NCBI RefSeq assembly: GCF_014192015.1 | Contig: NZ_JACHXJ010000001.1 | Coordinates: 1,364,001 to 1,428,000 of the forward strand | Direction of reading: 5' to 3' | Length of the DNA: 64,000 nt | DNA from: Paenibacillus rhizosphaerae | GTDB taxonomy: Bacteria; Bacillota; Bacilli; Paenibacillales; Paenibacillaceae | Shown here: positions 16,400 through 24,784 of the stretch, piece after piece | How positions within the stretch are numbered: the stretch's first letter is position 1 | How the letters are laid out: each line of letters begins with the position of its first letter | The notes under the pieces: generated by a model | The model's database searches: none | Told to the model about the DNA's origin: nothing | The model's input: the letters and a program-made list of their open reading frames with translations, nothing else | Program-made: the position numbers and the translations under genes

Positions 16400-18571
16400 A
16401 TGGAATTGTCACACCGTGTAAGACAGATCTTGGATTTGCTGCTGCGCAGCCCTTCGGAGAGTACGGTTGCCGAAATCGCCAGCGGCATTCGGGTCAGCCC
16501 GCGGACGGTGCACAGGGAGCTGGACGCGGTCGAGAGCTATCTGCATCGGCACGGGATTACGCTTTACCGGAAAGCCGGTTCCGGCCTCAGTGTAGAAGGG
16601 GAGCCTTCTCAGATTGAAAAGGTCCGCTCAGAGCTGCTCATGCCCGCCGAAATCGAATATTCGGCGGATGAGCGGCAGGTGTACCTCCTTGCCAGACTGC
16701 TCGGTTCACGGGAACCGGTGAAGCTGTTTACGCTTGCTCACGAGATGAAGGTCACGGTCCCGACTGTAGGGGCGGACCTGGACGATTTGACCGACTGGAT
16801 AAGTAAACAAGGCTTGCTGCTAATCCGCCGGCGCGGCTACGGGGTGGAAATTACCGGTTCGGAGCCCATGATCCGCGAGGCGGTTCGTACGTTCATCCGC
16901 TTCCGGCTGGATGACCTGTCGCTTATCGGATATTCAGACCATAATCCGCATCATCCTGTGGATGCCCGAATCGCCTCCATGGCAGGGGCAGAACGCATTT
17001 CGGCGATCGAAGAGAACTTATGGAAGTGGGAGGAGCGGCATCAGGAAGAATCCTTCAGTGAGGAAGCTTATACCGATCTGCTGATCCGGCTATCTATCGC
17101 GGCAGCCCGCATTCGCACGGGCATCATTGTCACTGAAGCCGAGGCCGACCGTCTCGTCAATTTGCGGCGGTTCGACCGGCCGTCCGCTATTCCGGCTCAA
17201 GACCATACCCTAAAGTCTGCTGAACTTTTATGCGATGAGCTGGGTCAAGTTCTGAACATGGAATATCCGCTGTCTGAAGTGAGGTATACCGCAGAACTCC
17301 TCGAAAGAGCTTCGGCGCACTCGACCGGAATGCTTCCGGCGGACGATTTGGAGCTAGCCGGGACTGTCCGGTCGCTCATCCGCAAAATGAGGGAATTGGA
17401 TGCGAACGACTACACGGCCGACCGCTCCCTTCGGGACGGTTTGTTCATGCATCTGAAAGCGGCAATGGAACGAATCACAGCCGGGCAGCGGATCCGGAAT
17501 CCCCTGATGGATACGATCCGCAAGGACTATGCCGAGCTGTTCGGCCGGGTGCGGCAGGCAGCGGATGCCGTCTTTCCTTCCGTTCGCATCCCGGACGAGG
17601 AAATCGCTTTTCTGGTGATGCATTTCGGAGCCGCACGGGAGCGGATCGGCCAGATCCCCCAGCATATGCGAGCGGTGATCGTATGTACGAGCGGGATCGG
17701 CTCTTCCAAAATGCTGGCGGTCCGCCTGCGCAAAGAATTTCCGCAGCTGCAAATCGTTGAACAGGCTTCATGGTATGAAGCTGCCAGGATACCGAGAACG
17801 GACTACGATTTGATCATCAGTACCGTCGATTTGCCCCTGCCGGAGGAACAATATTTGAAGCTGAGTCCGCTGCTTACCTTATCCGAAGCGGAGAAGCTGC
17901 GGGATTATATCCGGCGCCGCGGCGTGAAGCCGCTGCCGGATCCTTTAGCAGCGGTTGCCCAGCCGCTGCCCGGATTGCTGGAGGATTTGGCACCGGAGTT
18001 GAGAGAGTGGCCTGCCGGCCGCGGAGAAGCGGCTGACACAGCGGATATCGAAAGCCTGCGTTCATTACACAGAACCCTCCAGCAAAGCATTGAGCTCTTG
18101 GAAGCTTTTCGCGTGCTGCCGCTGCGGATCGAAGCGCAGCCGAGCCTTGATCCATGGCTGCGTGCAGCCTGCACTGCGCCGGCGCTCCGGGATGTGATCC
18201 TGGACCCGGAAGCGGTCGCGGCTCTGCTGCTGCAGCGGGAACAGCACGGAACCCAGCTGATTCCCGGCACGGAGCTGGCGCTGTTTCATACGCGCAGCGA
18301 TGCGGTGAAACGGCCTGCATTGATGCTCTTTGAGCTGGATCAGCGGTTCAGACTGGGTGACTCGGGTGACGTTGAGCTGTCGCGCTTTTTGCTGATGCTG
18401 GCCCCGCGGCAGCTTGAGCGGGAAACCCTGGAGGTGCTGAGCGAAATCAGCGCAACACTGCTGGATGCCGATATGATTGAAGCCCTTGCGGAGGGGGATG
18501 AAGGGCGCATCAGGGAACTATTGTCCGCCCACCTCCGTGCATACTTAAAAAACAAATTGGAGAGAGAGTGA
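16400..18571 (+). CDS. mtlR: Mannitol operon transcriptional activator (PRD/EIIB/EIIA protein)
   Basis: A DeoR/BglG-type activator of 723 residues whose activity is set by PTS phosphorylation. Order of domains: winged HTH (residues 2-60, STVAEIASGIRVSPRTVHRE), a second HTH-like part (about 85-170), PRD1 (about 190-290), PRD2 (about 300-405, with FMHLKAAMERI and VMHFGAARERI carrying phospho-histidines), an EIIB-Gat-like domain with Cys429 in VIVCTSGIGSSKML, and an EIIA-like domain with His630 in ALFHTRSDAV. The corresponding Bacillus subtilis residues are Cys419 and His599, which receive signals from MtlA and MtlF. Start at 16400 follows TTGGAGG; a longer frame from 16340 is not supported. It overlaps or abuts mtlF. 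Confidence 0.93.
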   Translation: MELSHRVRQILDLLLRSPSESTVAEIASGIRVSPRTVHRELDAVESYLHRHGITLYRKAGSGLSVEGEPSQIEKVRSELLMPAEIEYSADERQVYLLARLLGSREPVKLFTLAHEMKVTVPTVGADLDDLTDWISKQGLLLIRRRGYGVEITGSEPMIREAVRTFIRFRLDDLSLIGYSDHNPHHPVDARIASMAGAERISAIEENLWKWEERHQEESFSEEAYTDLLIRLSIAAARIRTGIIVTEAEADRLVNLRRFDRPSAIPAQDHTLKSAELLCDELGQVLNMEYPLSEVRYTAELLERASAHSTGMLPADDLELAGTVRSLIRKMRELDANDYTADRSLRDGLFMHLKAAMERITAGQRIRNPLMDTIRKDYAELFGRVRQAADAVFPSVRIPDEEIAFLVMHFGAARERIGQIPQHMRAVIVCTSGIGSSKMLAVRLRKEFPQLQIVEQASWYEAARIPRTDYDLIISTVDLPLPEEQYLKLSPLLTLSEAEKLRDYIRRRGVKPLPDPLAAVAQPLPGLLEDLAPELREWPAGRGEAADTADIESLRSLHRTLQQSIELLEAFRVLPLRIEAQPSLDPWLRAACTAPALRDVILDPEAVAALLLQREQHGTQLIPGTELALFHTRSDAVKRPALMLFELDQRFRLGDSGDVELSRFLLMLAPRQLERETLEVLSEISATLLDADMIEALAEGDEGRIRELLSAHLRAYLKNKLERE

Positions 18572-18576
18572 TCATC

Positions 18577-19014
18577 ATGAGTATTTTATCCGCGGATCAA
18601 ATTCGTGTGAACGTTAAAGTATCCGACAAGTTCGAGGCCATTCGCCTCGCCGGCCAAATGCTGGTCGATGCCGGACATGTGGATCAGGAATATGTCGACA
18701 AGATGATTGAGCGAGAAAACGCATTGTCCACTTATATGGGTGCAGGTCTTGCCATTCCCCATGGGACCAACGAAGCCAAAGGGATGATCAAGTCGACCGG
18801 TCTGGCCGTGCTGCAAATTCCGGATGGGGTCGATTTTGGCGGGGATGAACCGGCGGTACTCGTCGTCGGGATTGCCGCCCAAAACGGTGAACATATGGAC
18901 ATTCTGACCAGCGTTGCCATGGTTTGCTCAGATGAGGACAGCATGGAAGGCATCCGTACGGCGAAGACCGCCGAGGAAATTTTGAGCATCTTTGAAAGCG
19001 GGATGGAAGAATGA
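18577..19014 (+). CDS. mtlF: PTS mannitol EIIA component
   Basis: A soluble 145-residue phosphocarrier that passes phosphate from HPr to the EIIB domain of MtlA. The active histidine is His62 in AIPHGTNEAK; MGAGLAIP and the GGDEPAVLVVGIAA strand are family features. ATG 18577 gives the usual MSIL N-terminus. A GTG at 18568, overlapping the mtlR stop and five bases from GGAG, is an equally well placed start and would add three residues. The stop overlaps the mtlD start (ATGA), so translation is probably coupled. Confidence 0.94.
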   Translation: MSILSADQIRVNVKVSDKFEAIRLAGQMLVDAGHVDQEYVDKMIERENALSTYMGAGLAIPHGTNEAKGMIKSTGLAVLQIPDGVDFGGDEPAVLVVGIAAQNGEHMDILTSVAMVCSDEDSMEGIRTAKTAEEILSIFESGMEE

Positions 19015-20150
19015 AGGCTCTACATTTCGGCGCAGGAAATATCGGAAGGGGATTTATCGGACTGCTGCTGTCGCAGTCGGGTTACGAGGTCGTATTTTCC
19101 GATGTGAACGAGTCGTTGGTGCAAACGATCCAGCAGCGCCATGCTTACACAGTCACCATTGCCGACGAGCGCGGGAAGCAAATCCAGGTAGAAGGCGTTG
19201 ACGCGATTGACGGCCGGGATCTCTTGGCGGTTGCGGAAGCAGTGGCTTCCGCCGATATGGTCACAACGGCTGTCGGAGTCAACATTCTGAAACATATCGC
19301 GCCGGGGATTGCTGCAGGTTTGAAGCTTCGTATGGAGCGCGGAGCAGCTCCGCTGCATGTCATTGCCTGCGAGAACGCTATCAGCGCCAGCACGCAGCTG
19401 AAAGAACATGTCATGGGTCATTTGTCGCTCGAAGAACAGCAAAAAGCGGCTACTTATGCGGCCTTCCCGGACTCTGCGGTGGACCGTATCGTGCCGCTGC
19501 AGCATCATGAAGATCCGCTCGCGGTCACGGTGGAGCCGTTCTACGAATGGGTGATCAATCGATCCCAAATGTTCCCCGGCTCCCAGGAAATCCAAGGCGT
19601 TCATTACGTTGACGACTTGATTCCTTATATTGAGCGCAAGCTGTTTACAGTAAATACCGGTCACTGCAGCGCGGCTTATGCCGGATACCGGAAAGGATAC
19701 GAGACCATCCAGGAAGCGATGAAGGATGAGGAAGTCGCCGGGCTGGTTACCGGTGTGCTGCAGGAAACGGGGAGCATGCTCGTGCGCGCTTACGGCTTCG
19801 ACCCTGAGGAACATGAGAACTATATCCGCACAATCATGGACCGCTTCCGCAATCCGTATTTGAGCGACGAGGTTGTCCGGGTCGGCCGCTCGCCGATCCG
19901 TAAGCTGTCCCCGGAAGACCGCTTGGTCCGGCCGGCGCTTCGGGCCTGGGAGCAGGGCGGTTCCTTTGAGCATTTGACCGAGGTCATGGCGCTGGCACTT
20001 AAATTCGACTACGCGGAAGATCCGGAGGCCGTCAAACTGCAGAGCGTGATCGCGGACAAAGGCGTCCGCCAAGCTTTTGCCGAAGTAAGCGGTCTAGATC
20101 CAGACCATACGCTGACCGAGAAAGTACTGAAGGCCTACAATCAGCAATAA
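19011..20150 (+). CDS. mtlD: Mannitol-1-phosphate 5-dehydrogenase
   Basis: Oxidises mannitol-1-phosphate, the product of MtlA, to fructose-6-phosphate with NAD. The 379-residue polyol-type long-chain dehydrogenase begins with MKALHFGAGNIGRGFIGLLL, the characteristic NAD site of MtlD, and has the catalytic lysine and histidine region ERKLFTVNTGHCSAAYAGY (near residue 205-223). It overlaps mtlF by four bases. A gap of 63 bases precedes ptsI on the same strand with no terminator. Confidence 0.96.
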   Translation: MKALHFGAGNIGRGFIGLLLSQSGYEVVFSDVNESLVQTIQQRHAYTVTIADERGKQIQVEGVDAIDGRDLLAVAEAVASADMVTTAVGVNILKHIAPGIAAGLKLRMERGAAPLHVIACENAISASTQLKEHVMGHLSLEEQQKAATYAAFPDSAVDRIVPLQHHEDPLAVTVEPFYEWVINRSQMFPGSQEIQGVHYVDDLIPYIERKLFTVNTGHCSAAYAGYRKGYETIQEAMKDEEVAGLVTGVLQETGSMLVRAYGFDPEEHENYIRTIMDRFRNPYLSDEVVRVGRSPIRKLSPEDRLVRPALRAWEQGGSFEHLTEVMALALKFDYAEDPEAVKLQSVIADKGVRQAFAEVSGLDPDHTLTEKVLKAYNQQ

Positions 20151-20213
20151 TCGATCGAACTTAAGCATATTCACGATAGACGAATATCAACGTAAAATAA
20201 GGAGGTATGGCCC

Positions 20214-21938
20214 ATGAGCCAAATGCTGACCGGCGTACCCGCATCACCGGGCATCGCCATTGCGAAAGCGTATCGGCTGGAAGCGGATGAGTCCATCCCG
20301 CAGCAGCGAAAGGTCGAAGATCCTTCGGCCGAGAAACAGCGTCTCCGCAGCGCGGTGGATGCAGCCAAGGCCGATATCGACCGGATTCGGGAATCGACGC
20401 TGGAGCGGCTTGGACCGCAGAAGGCCGAGATTTTCGAGGCGCATCTGTTTCTACTGGACGACCCAGATTTGATCGACACGACGCTGGACCAGATTGATAG
20501 CGAAGGCGTCAACGCGGAATATGCCCTCTACGAAGTGGCTTCCAGCATCATCGAAGCGCTGCAGTCCATGGATAACGAGATGCTCCGGGAACGCGCGGCT
20601 GACGTAAAGGATATCACGGGACGGGTCATCAGCAAGCTGGAGGGACGGGAGCACAGCGCGCTGTCCGAGCTGAGCGCCGAAACGATTCTGATTGCCAAAG
20701 ACTTGACTCCGTCGGATACGGCCCAGTTGAATCTGGAATTCGTCCGGGGCTTTGTGACGGAGATCGGAAGCCGGACGTCGCATTCCGCCATCATGGCGCG
20801 CTCCCTGGAACTGGCTGCCGTCGTCGGAACCGGTACGGATGCTTCATCGATCCGGACGGGGGATACGGTCATTCTCGACGCAACGGCCGGGCAGGTCATC
20901 GTAAATCCGTCGGATGAGCAGCTCCGCGAATATTCCGCCCGCAAATCCGAATATGAAGAGTACAAGACCCGTATGCGCAGCTATGTGGATCGGCCGTCGG
21001 TCACCGCGGACGGCGTTCAGGTGGAGCTGGCCAGCAATATCGGCGGCATTGACGATCTGGAGAAGGTGCTTGCGAACGGAGCGGACGGCATCGGCTTGTT
21101 CCGTACCGAATTTCTGTATATGGGACGCAGCTCATTCCCTTCCGAAGAAGAGCAGTATACCGTCTACAAGCATGTATTGGAGAAAATGAACGGCAAACGG
21201 GTCGTCATCCGTACGCTGGATATCGGCGGCGATAAAGAGCTGCCGTACCTGCAGCTTCCGAAAGAGATGAATCCGTTTCTGGGCCAGCGGGCCATCCGTT
21301 TATGCCTGGACAAGGAGGATCTGTTCCGCACCCAGCTTCGGGCGCTGCTTCGGGCCAGCATGCACGGCAAGCTTGCCATTATGTTCCCGATGATCGCAGT
21401 CCTGGGCGAGCTTCGGGAGGCAAAGCGGATTTTGGCGGAAGAACGAGCCAAGCTCGAGCAGGAGGGAACGAAGGTGTCCGACACGCTTGAGGTCGGCATT
21501 ATGATTGAAATTCCCGCTGCAGCGATCGCCGCCGATGTGTTGGCGAAGGAAGTGGACTTTTTCAGCATCGGCACGAACGACCTGATTCAGTATACGATGG
21601 CTGCAGATCGGATGAACGAATCGGTCGCCTATCTCTATCAGCCGCATCATCCGTCGATTCTCCGTTTGGTGCAACTTGTTATTCAAGCAGCTGACCGTCA
21701 CGGCAAATGGGCCGGCATGTGCGGTGAAATGGCCGGAGATTCGGCAGCGATCCCGCTGCTTCTCGGCCTCGGACTGTATGAATTCAGCATGAGCGCCTCG
21801 TCCGTACTCCCGGCCAGAGAACTGATTTCCCGCTTGTCCCGGGAGGAGTGGGCAGGCTTGGCCGAGCAGGCGCTCGGCATGAGCACCCAGCAAGAGGTGC
21901 TTGATTTTGTCAACCAACAACTAAGGAGTGAAGCGTAA
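20214..21938 (+). CDS. ptsI: Phosphoenolpyruvate-protein phosphotransferase (PTS enzyme I)
   Basis: Starts the PTS relay by taking phosphate from PEP and passing it to HPr. 574 residues, the normal EI length. The phosphorylated histidine is His190 in GSRTSHSAIMARSLEL; the PEP-binding C-terminal barrel shows GADGIGLFRTEFLYM (near 288), the RTLDIGGDKELPY segment (near 332), and SIGTNDLIQYTMAADR and GMCGEMAGD with the active cysteine (near 455-505). AAGGAGG lies before the start. Placed right after mtlD and before ptsH, opposite to the ptsH-ptsI order of general PTS operons, so this is probably a mannitol-linked EI and not the sole copy; the rest of the genome is not visible. Confidence 0.95.
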   Translation: MSQMLTGVPASPGIAIAKAYRLEADESIPQQRKVEDPSAEKQRLRSAVDAAKADIDRIRESTLERLGPQKAEIFEAHLFLLDDPDLIDTTLDQIDSEGVNAEYALYEVASSIIEALQSMDNEMLRERAADVKDITGRVISKLEGREHSALSELSAETILIAKDLTPSDTAQLNLEFVRGFVTEIGSRTSHSAIMARSLELAAVVGTGTDASSIRTGDTVILDATAGQVIVNPSDEQLREYSARKSEYEEYKTRMRSYVDRPSVTADGVQVELASNIGGIDDLEKVLANGADGIGLFRTEFLYMGRSSFPSEEEQYTVYKHVLEKMNGKRVVIRTLDIGGDKELPYLQLPKEMNPFLGQRAIRLCLDKEDLFRTQLRALLRASMHGKLAIMFPMIAVLGELREAKRILAEERAKLEQEGTKVSDTLEVGIMIEIPAAAIAADVLAKEVDFFSIGTNDLIQYTMAADRMNESVAYLYQPHHPSILRLVQLVIQAADRHGKWAGMCGEMAGDSAAIPLLLGLGLYEFSMSASSVLPARELISRLSREEWAGLAEQALGMSTQQEVLDFVNQQLRSEA

Positions 21939-21940
21939 CT

Positions 21941-22204
21941 ATGGTATCCCAAACTTTTACCGTCATCCACCCGCAAGGGTTTCATGCCCGCCCTTCGAAA
22001 CTATTCGTAGAGAAGGCAAATACGTTCCCTTGTAAAGTCACGTTGTTCAAAGGTGAGAAGAAAGCCAACGGCAAAAGCTCCCTCGGGCTGTTGACCCTGG
22101 GGATCGCCGCCGGCGATGAAATCCGGCTGGAAGCCGACGGCGAGCAGGAAGAGCTGGCGCTGCAGGAGCTGGGCCAAATGCTTACCAAAATTTACGAAGA
22201 GTAG
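21941..22204 (+). CDS. ptsH: Phosphocarrier protein HPr
   Basis: An 87-residue phosphocarrier between EI and the EIIA proteins. His15 (GFHARPSK) is the catalytic site and Ser46 (NGKSSLGLLTLGI) stands at the position phosphorylated by HPr kinase for CcpA signalling, though the flanking residues differ from the usual S-I-M-G. Two bases separate it from the ptsI stop. A strong terminator follows, so it closes the mtl operon. With Ser46 kept, this HPr could in principle take part in catabolite control; that is inference. Confidence 0.94.
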   Translation: MVSQTFTVIHPQGFHARPSKLFVEKANTFPCKVTLFKGEKKANGKSSLGLLTLGIAAGDEIRLEADGEQEELALQELGQMLTKIYEE

Positions 22205-22215
22205 TCTGAAGCAGC

Positions 22216-22270
22216 AAAAACCATCCAGAGCCTCAGGGAGAAATCCCTGTCGGGCTGGATGGTTTTTTTT
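22216..22270 (+). terminator. Terminator of the mtl-pts operon
   Basis: AAAAACCATCCAG (from 22216) pairs with CTGGATGGTTTTT (to 22267), with an inner helix CAGGGA/TCCCTG, and ends in eight T. Confidence 0.88.
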
Positions 22271-22287
22271 GGTACGGGAGCAGCCGG

Positions 22288-24024
22288 TCACAACTTAAGC
22301 TGCATGTTATATAAATGCGCATAGGTACCGTTCCGCGCCAAAAGCTCGTCATGCGTACCTTGTTCCGCAATTCCGTCATCCGTCAGCACGATGATCCGCT
22401 GTGCATTCCGGACCGTGGACAGCCGATGAGCGATCACCAACGTCGTACGGTTGTCGGACAGCTCCTCCAGCGACGCCTGGACCGCCTGCTCACTGTCATT
22501 ATCGAGGGAACTGGTGGCTTCGTCAAAGATAATCACGGGCGGATTTTTGAGAAACACGCGTGCAATGCTGAGCCGCTGCTTCTGGCCGCCGGATAACTTG
22601 ATGCCGCGCTGGCCGATGTCGGTATCATAGCCGTCCGGCAGCCCCATGATGAAATCGTGGGCATGGGCCTTTTTGGCTGCCTCGATGACTTCGTCGCGGG
22701 TGGCCTCCACGTTGCCGTAACGGATATTATCGATAACTGTGCCGGCAAATAAATAGATATCCTGCTGGACGATGCCAACGTTCCGCCGGAGGGAGCGCAA
22801 GGTCAATCCGCGGATGTCTTGGCCGTCCAGAAGAATGGTTCCTCCGCTCACTTCATAAAACCGGGGGATCAGGGAGCACAGCGTCGTTTTCCCGACGCCG
22901 GACGGACCGACGATCGCTACGTATTCGCCGGCTTCGATGGTAAGAGACAAGTCGGTCAGCACCTCCCGGTGATCATCTTTATATTTGAAGGAGACCTGCC
23001 GGAATTCCACCTTGCCTTCGGCATGGCCGAGCTCTGCCGCATCCGGCGCGTCGCAGATATCCGGCTCCACCTCCAAAATCTCCATGAACCGGTCAAACCC
23101 CGTCATGCCTTCCTGATACAGCCTCGCGAAATTCACCATCCGCTGAATGGGCTCGATCAGAATGCCGATGCATAAAAAGAAGGTCAGCAAATCCGGCAGC
23201 TTCATCGACGAATGGACGATGGCAGCCCCGCCAAAGACGATAACGGCGACGGTAATCAGCTGCGTAAAGCCGATCATTCCGCCGGAGAAAATGGCTTCGC
23301 TCTTGTATCCGTCGCTTCGGCTTTGGAGAAAGCGGGCATTGGCCCGGGCGAATTTGCGGATCTCCACCTGTTCGTTCGTAAACGATTGGACCACACGGAT
23401 TCCGGCGAGGGAGTCTTCCACCTGTTCATTGATGTCCCCGATCCGGTCCCGGCTGATTCGCAGGGCCGCATTCATTTTCCGGTTAAAATAAAACGCGAAC
23501 GCAGCCATCACCGGCAAAAACAGAAAGACGATCAGGGTCAGCTTAACGTCGATCGCGATCAAAATGATGAACGCACCGGTAAATTTCAGGATTGAGATGA
23601 GCAGATCCTCCGGTCCGTGATGGTACAGTTCGGCAAGGGACAAAATATCGTTCGTGGTCCGGGTCATCAGCTGGCCGGTTTTTTGTTCGTCGTAAAAGCG
23701 GAACGAAAGCTTCTGCAAATGCCCGAACAGCTCGCTTCGCATGTCGCCCTCCATCATCGCGCCCATCATATGGCCTTTGTAATCGACGAACACCTCGCAG
23801 GCGATATGGAGTATGACCAGCGCAAGCAGCCCTGCACCGACGGCATAGATTCGGGACAGCGCATCGGAATGACTACCGTCAAGCAGCTCCGAGGTAATAT
23901 AACGGACACCGAGCGGAAGAACAAGCGTAATTGCCGACAACATAAAAGCGCATGCCATATCGGCGGCAAACAGTCCCTTGTAGGGTCTATAGTAGGAAAT
24001 GAATTTTTTGATTCTGGAATTCAA
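22288..24024 (-). CDS. ABC exporter, fused permease and ATPase
   Basis: A 578-residue type I (MsbA/LmrA/YknU-like) half exporter. The transmembrane domain covers about residues 1-310 with six predicted helices. The ATPase domain has Walker A GPSGVGKTTL (near 371), a Q-loop IVQQDIYLF, the signature LSGGQKQRLS, Walker B VIIFDEATSSLD and the H-loop VIAHRL. It begins with TTG at 24024, seven bases after GGAGG. Dimer formation with itself is likely because no partner gene is adjacent. Substrate unknown; multidrug or lipid export are possible. A leader peptide and competing helices precede it (24025-24102), which suggests control by translating ribosomes as in some antibiotic-responsive exporters. 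Confidence 0.93.
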   Translation of the reverse strand: MNSRIKKFISYYRPYKGLFAADMACAFMLSAITLVLPLGVRYITSELLDGSHSDALSRIYAVGAGLLALVILHIACEVFVDYKGHMMGAMMEGDMRSELFGHLQKLSFRFYDEQKTGQLMTRTTNDILSLAELYHHGPEDLLISILKFTGAFIILIAIDVKLTLIVFLFLPVMAAFAFYFNRKMNAALRISRDRIGDINEQVEDSLAGIRVVQSFTNEQVEIRKFARANARFLQSRSDGYKSEAIFSGGMIGFTQLITVAVIVFGGAAIVHSSMKLPDLLTFFLCIGILIEPIQRMVNFARLYQEGMTGFDRFMEILEVEPDICDAPDAAELGHAEGKVEFRQVSFKYKDDHREVLTDLSLTIEAGEYVAIVGPSGVGKTTLCSLIPRFYEVSGGTILLDGQDIRGLTLRSLRRNVGIVQQDIYLFAGTVIDNIRYGNVEATRDEVIEAAKKAHAHDFIMGLPDGYDTDIGQRGIKLSGGQKQRLSIARVFLKNPPVIIFDEATSSLDNDSEQAVQASLEELSDNRTTLVIAHRLSTVRNAQRIIVLTDDGIAEQGTHDELLARNGTYAHLYNMQLKL

Positions 24025-24093
24025 TTGGATTCCTCCCGTAACGCAGGAGGGTTAAAGTATAGTCGCCCTCCTGTTGGTAGGTAAGACGGCGAT
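24025..24093 (-). promoter_or_regulatory. Leader with mutually exclusive helices masking the exporter ribosome site
   Basis: Read on the minus strand, three helices compete. Helix A is TCGCC with GGCGA (plus-strand 24088-24092 and 24063-24067). Helix B is CAGGAGGG (24073-24066) with CCCTCCTG (24051-24044), 8 bp perfect. Helix C pairs the CCTCC within that CCCTCCTG with the GGAGG ribosome site at 24036-24032. A and B share bases, and B and C share bases, the usual logic of an attenuator. The leader ORF (24102-24052) runs through helix A and one arm of helix B. Confidence 0.6.
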
Positions 24094-24102
24094 TTTTTTC
24101 AT
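24052..24102 (-). CDS. Leader peptide of the ABC exporter
   Basis: A 16-residue ORF, sequence MKKIAVLPTNRRATIL, starting at ATG 24102-24100 with AAAGGG eight bases upstream and ending at TAA 24054-24052, one base before the CCCTCCTG arm that can mask the exporter ribosome site. It contains tandem AGG AGG arginine codons, which also form one arm of helix B. Short leader ORFs of this kind control erm genes and, in Bacillus, the bmrCD exporter (through bmrB), by ribosome stalling. The role here is inferred from layout only. Confidence 0.55.
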   Translation of the reverse strand: MKKIAVLPTNRRATIL

Positions 24103-24333
24103 AAAAAACACCCTTTCCGTAAGAATTACTTCAATCATATCCGAACGGGTTTCCATTTAGGAGTAAAATTTGCCTATATCTAAAAATTACCGAGATAGGG
24201 GCAAGCCTTTCAAACGGTTCATGGGATTGATTCATGAAGGATGGGAGGGGTAATGAAATAAAACGGATGTTCTATAAAATAAATGCGGGCTCCTGTGAAG
24301 ACAGTCCTCTTTGAGTTACAGGAAAGGAGCTGA

Positions 24334-24624
24334 TTGATTATCCGACATCATCTTATGGAGTTTGAGCAGCTTAAGACGGATGAACATCACTGGCATTGGG
24401 TGGTCAAGTTTCCGCACCACCGGCTTGTGGTCCATGAACCCGGCAAGGTTCTGCGGATTGCGAGCGACATCCTCATTTCGCTGTGCTACATCGGCGGCAG
24501 CATGCTGTTTTTCCAGGAGTCGACGCAAACGGCGGGCGTGTGGCTGTTCGTCATGGGCAGCTGCCAAATGCTCGTACGCAGCGTGCTGCGTATTTTGGGC
24601 AAAATCGATTGGAAACAGCGCTAA
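24334..24624 (+). CDS. YrhK-like domain protein
   Basis: A 96-residue protein with a polar N-terminus rich in His and two hydrophobic helices: ILISLCYIGGSMLFF (about 46-60) and VWLFVMGSCQMLVRSVLRI (about 68-86). The G-S-x-L-F-F and G-S-x-x-M-L-V-R pattern is that of the YrhK domain, a small membrane module of unknown function. Start used is TTG 24334 after AAAGGAG; ATG 24355 would give an 89-residue protein. Monocistronic, with a hairpin terminator at 24712. Confidence 0.75.
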   Translation: MIIRHHLMEFEQLKTDEHHWHWVVKFPHHRLVVHEPGKVLRIASDILISLCYIGGSMLFFQESTQTAGVWLFVMGSCQMLVRSVLRILGKIDWKQR

Positions 24625-24711
24625 GTCATTACGCTAAAGAAGAGGTCTGGCTGCCATGTGAATCCAGGTCCTTTTATCCGGGTTCCGAAAATGATCATTT
24701 CGAGGCAAGTT

Positions 24712-24737
24712 AAAAAGCCGCATTGCTGCGGCTTTTT
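24712..24737. terminator. Bidirectional terminator
   Basis: AAAAAGCCGCA (24712-24722) pairs with TGCGGCTTTTT (24727-24737) around a 4-nt loop, between the converging YrhK-like and P450 genes. Confidence 0.88.
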
Positions 24738-24784
24738 CTCTGTTCAGGGAATGTGTGGTCTATTGAACATGAGCAAATTTATTT

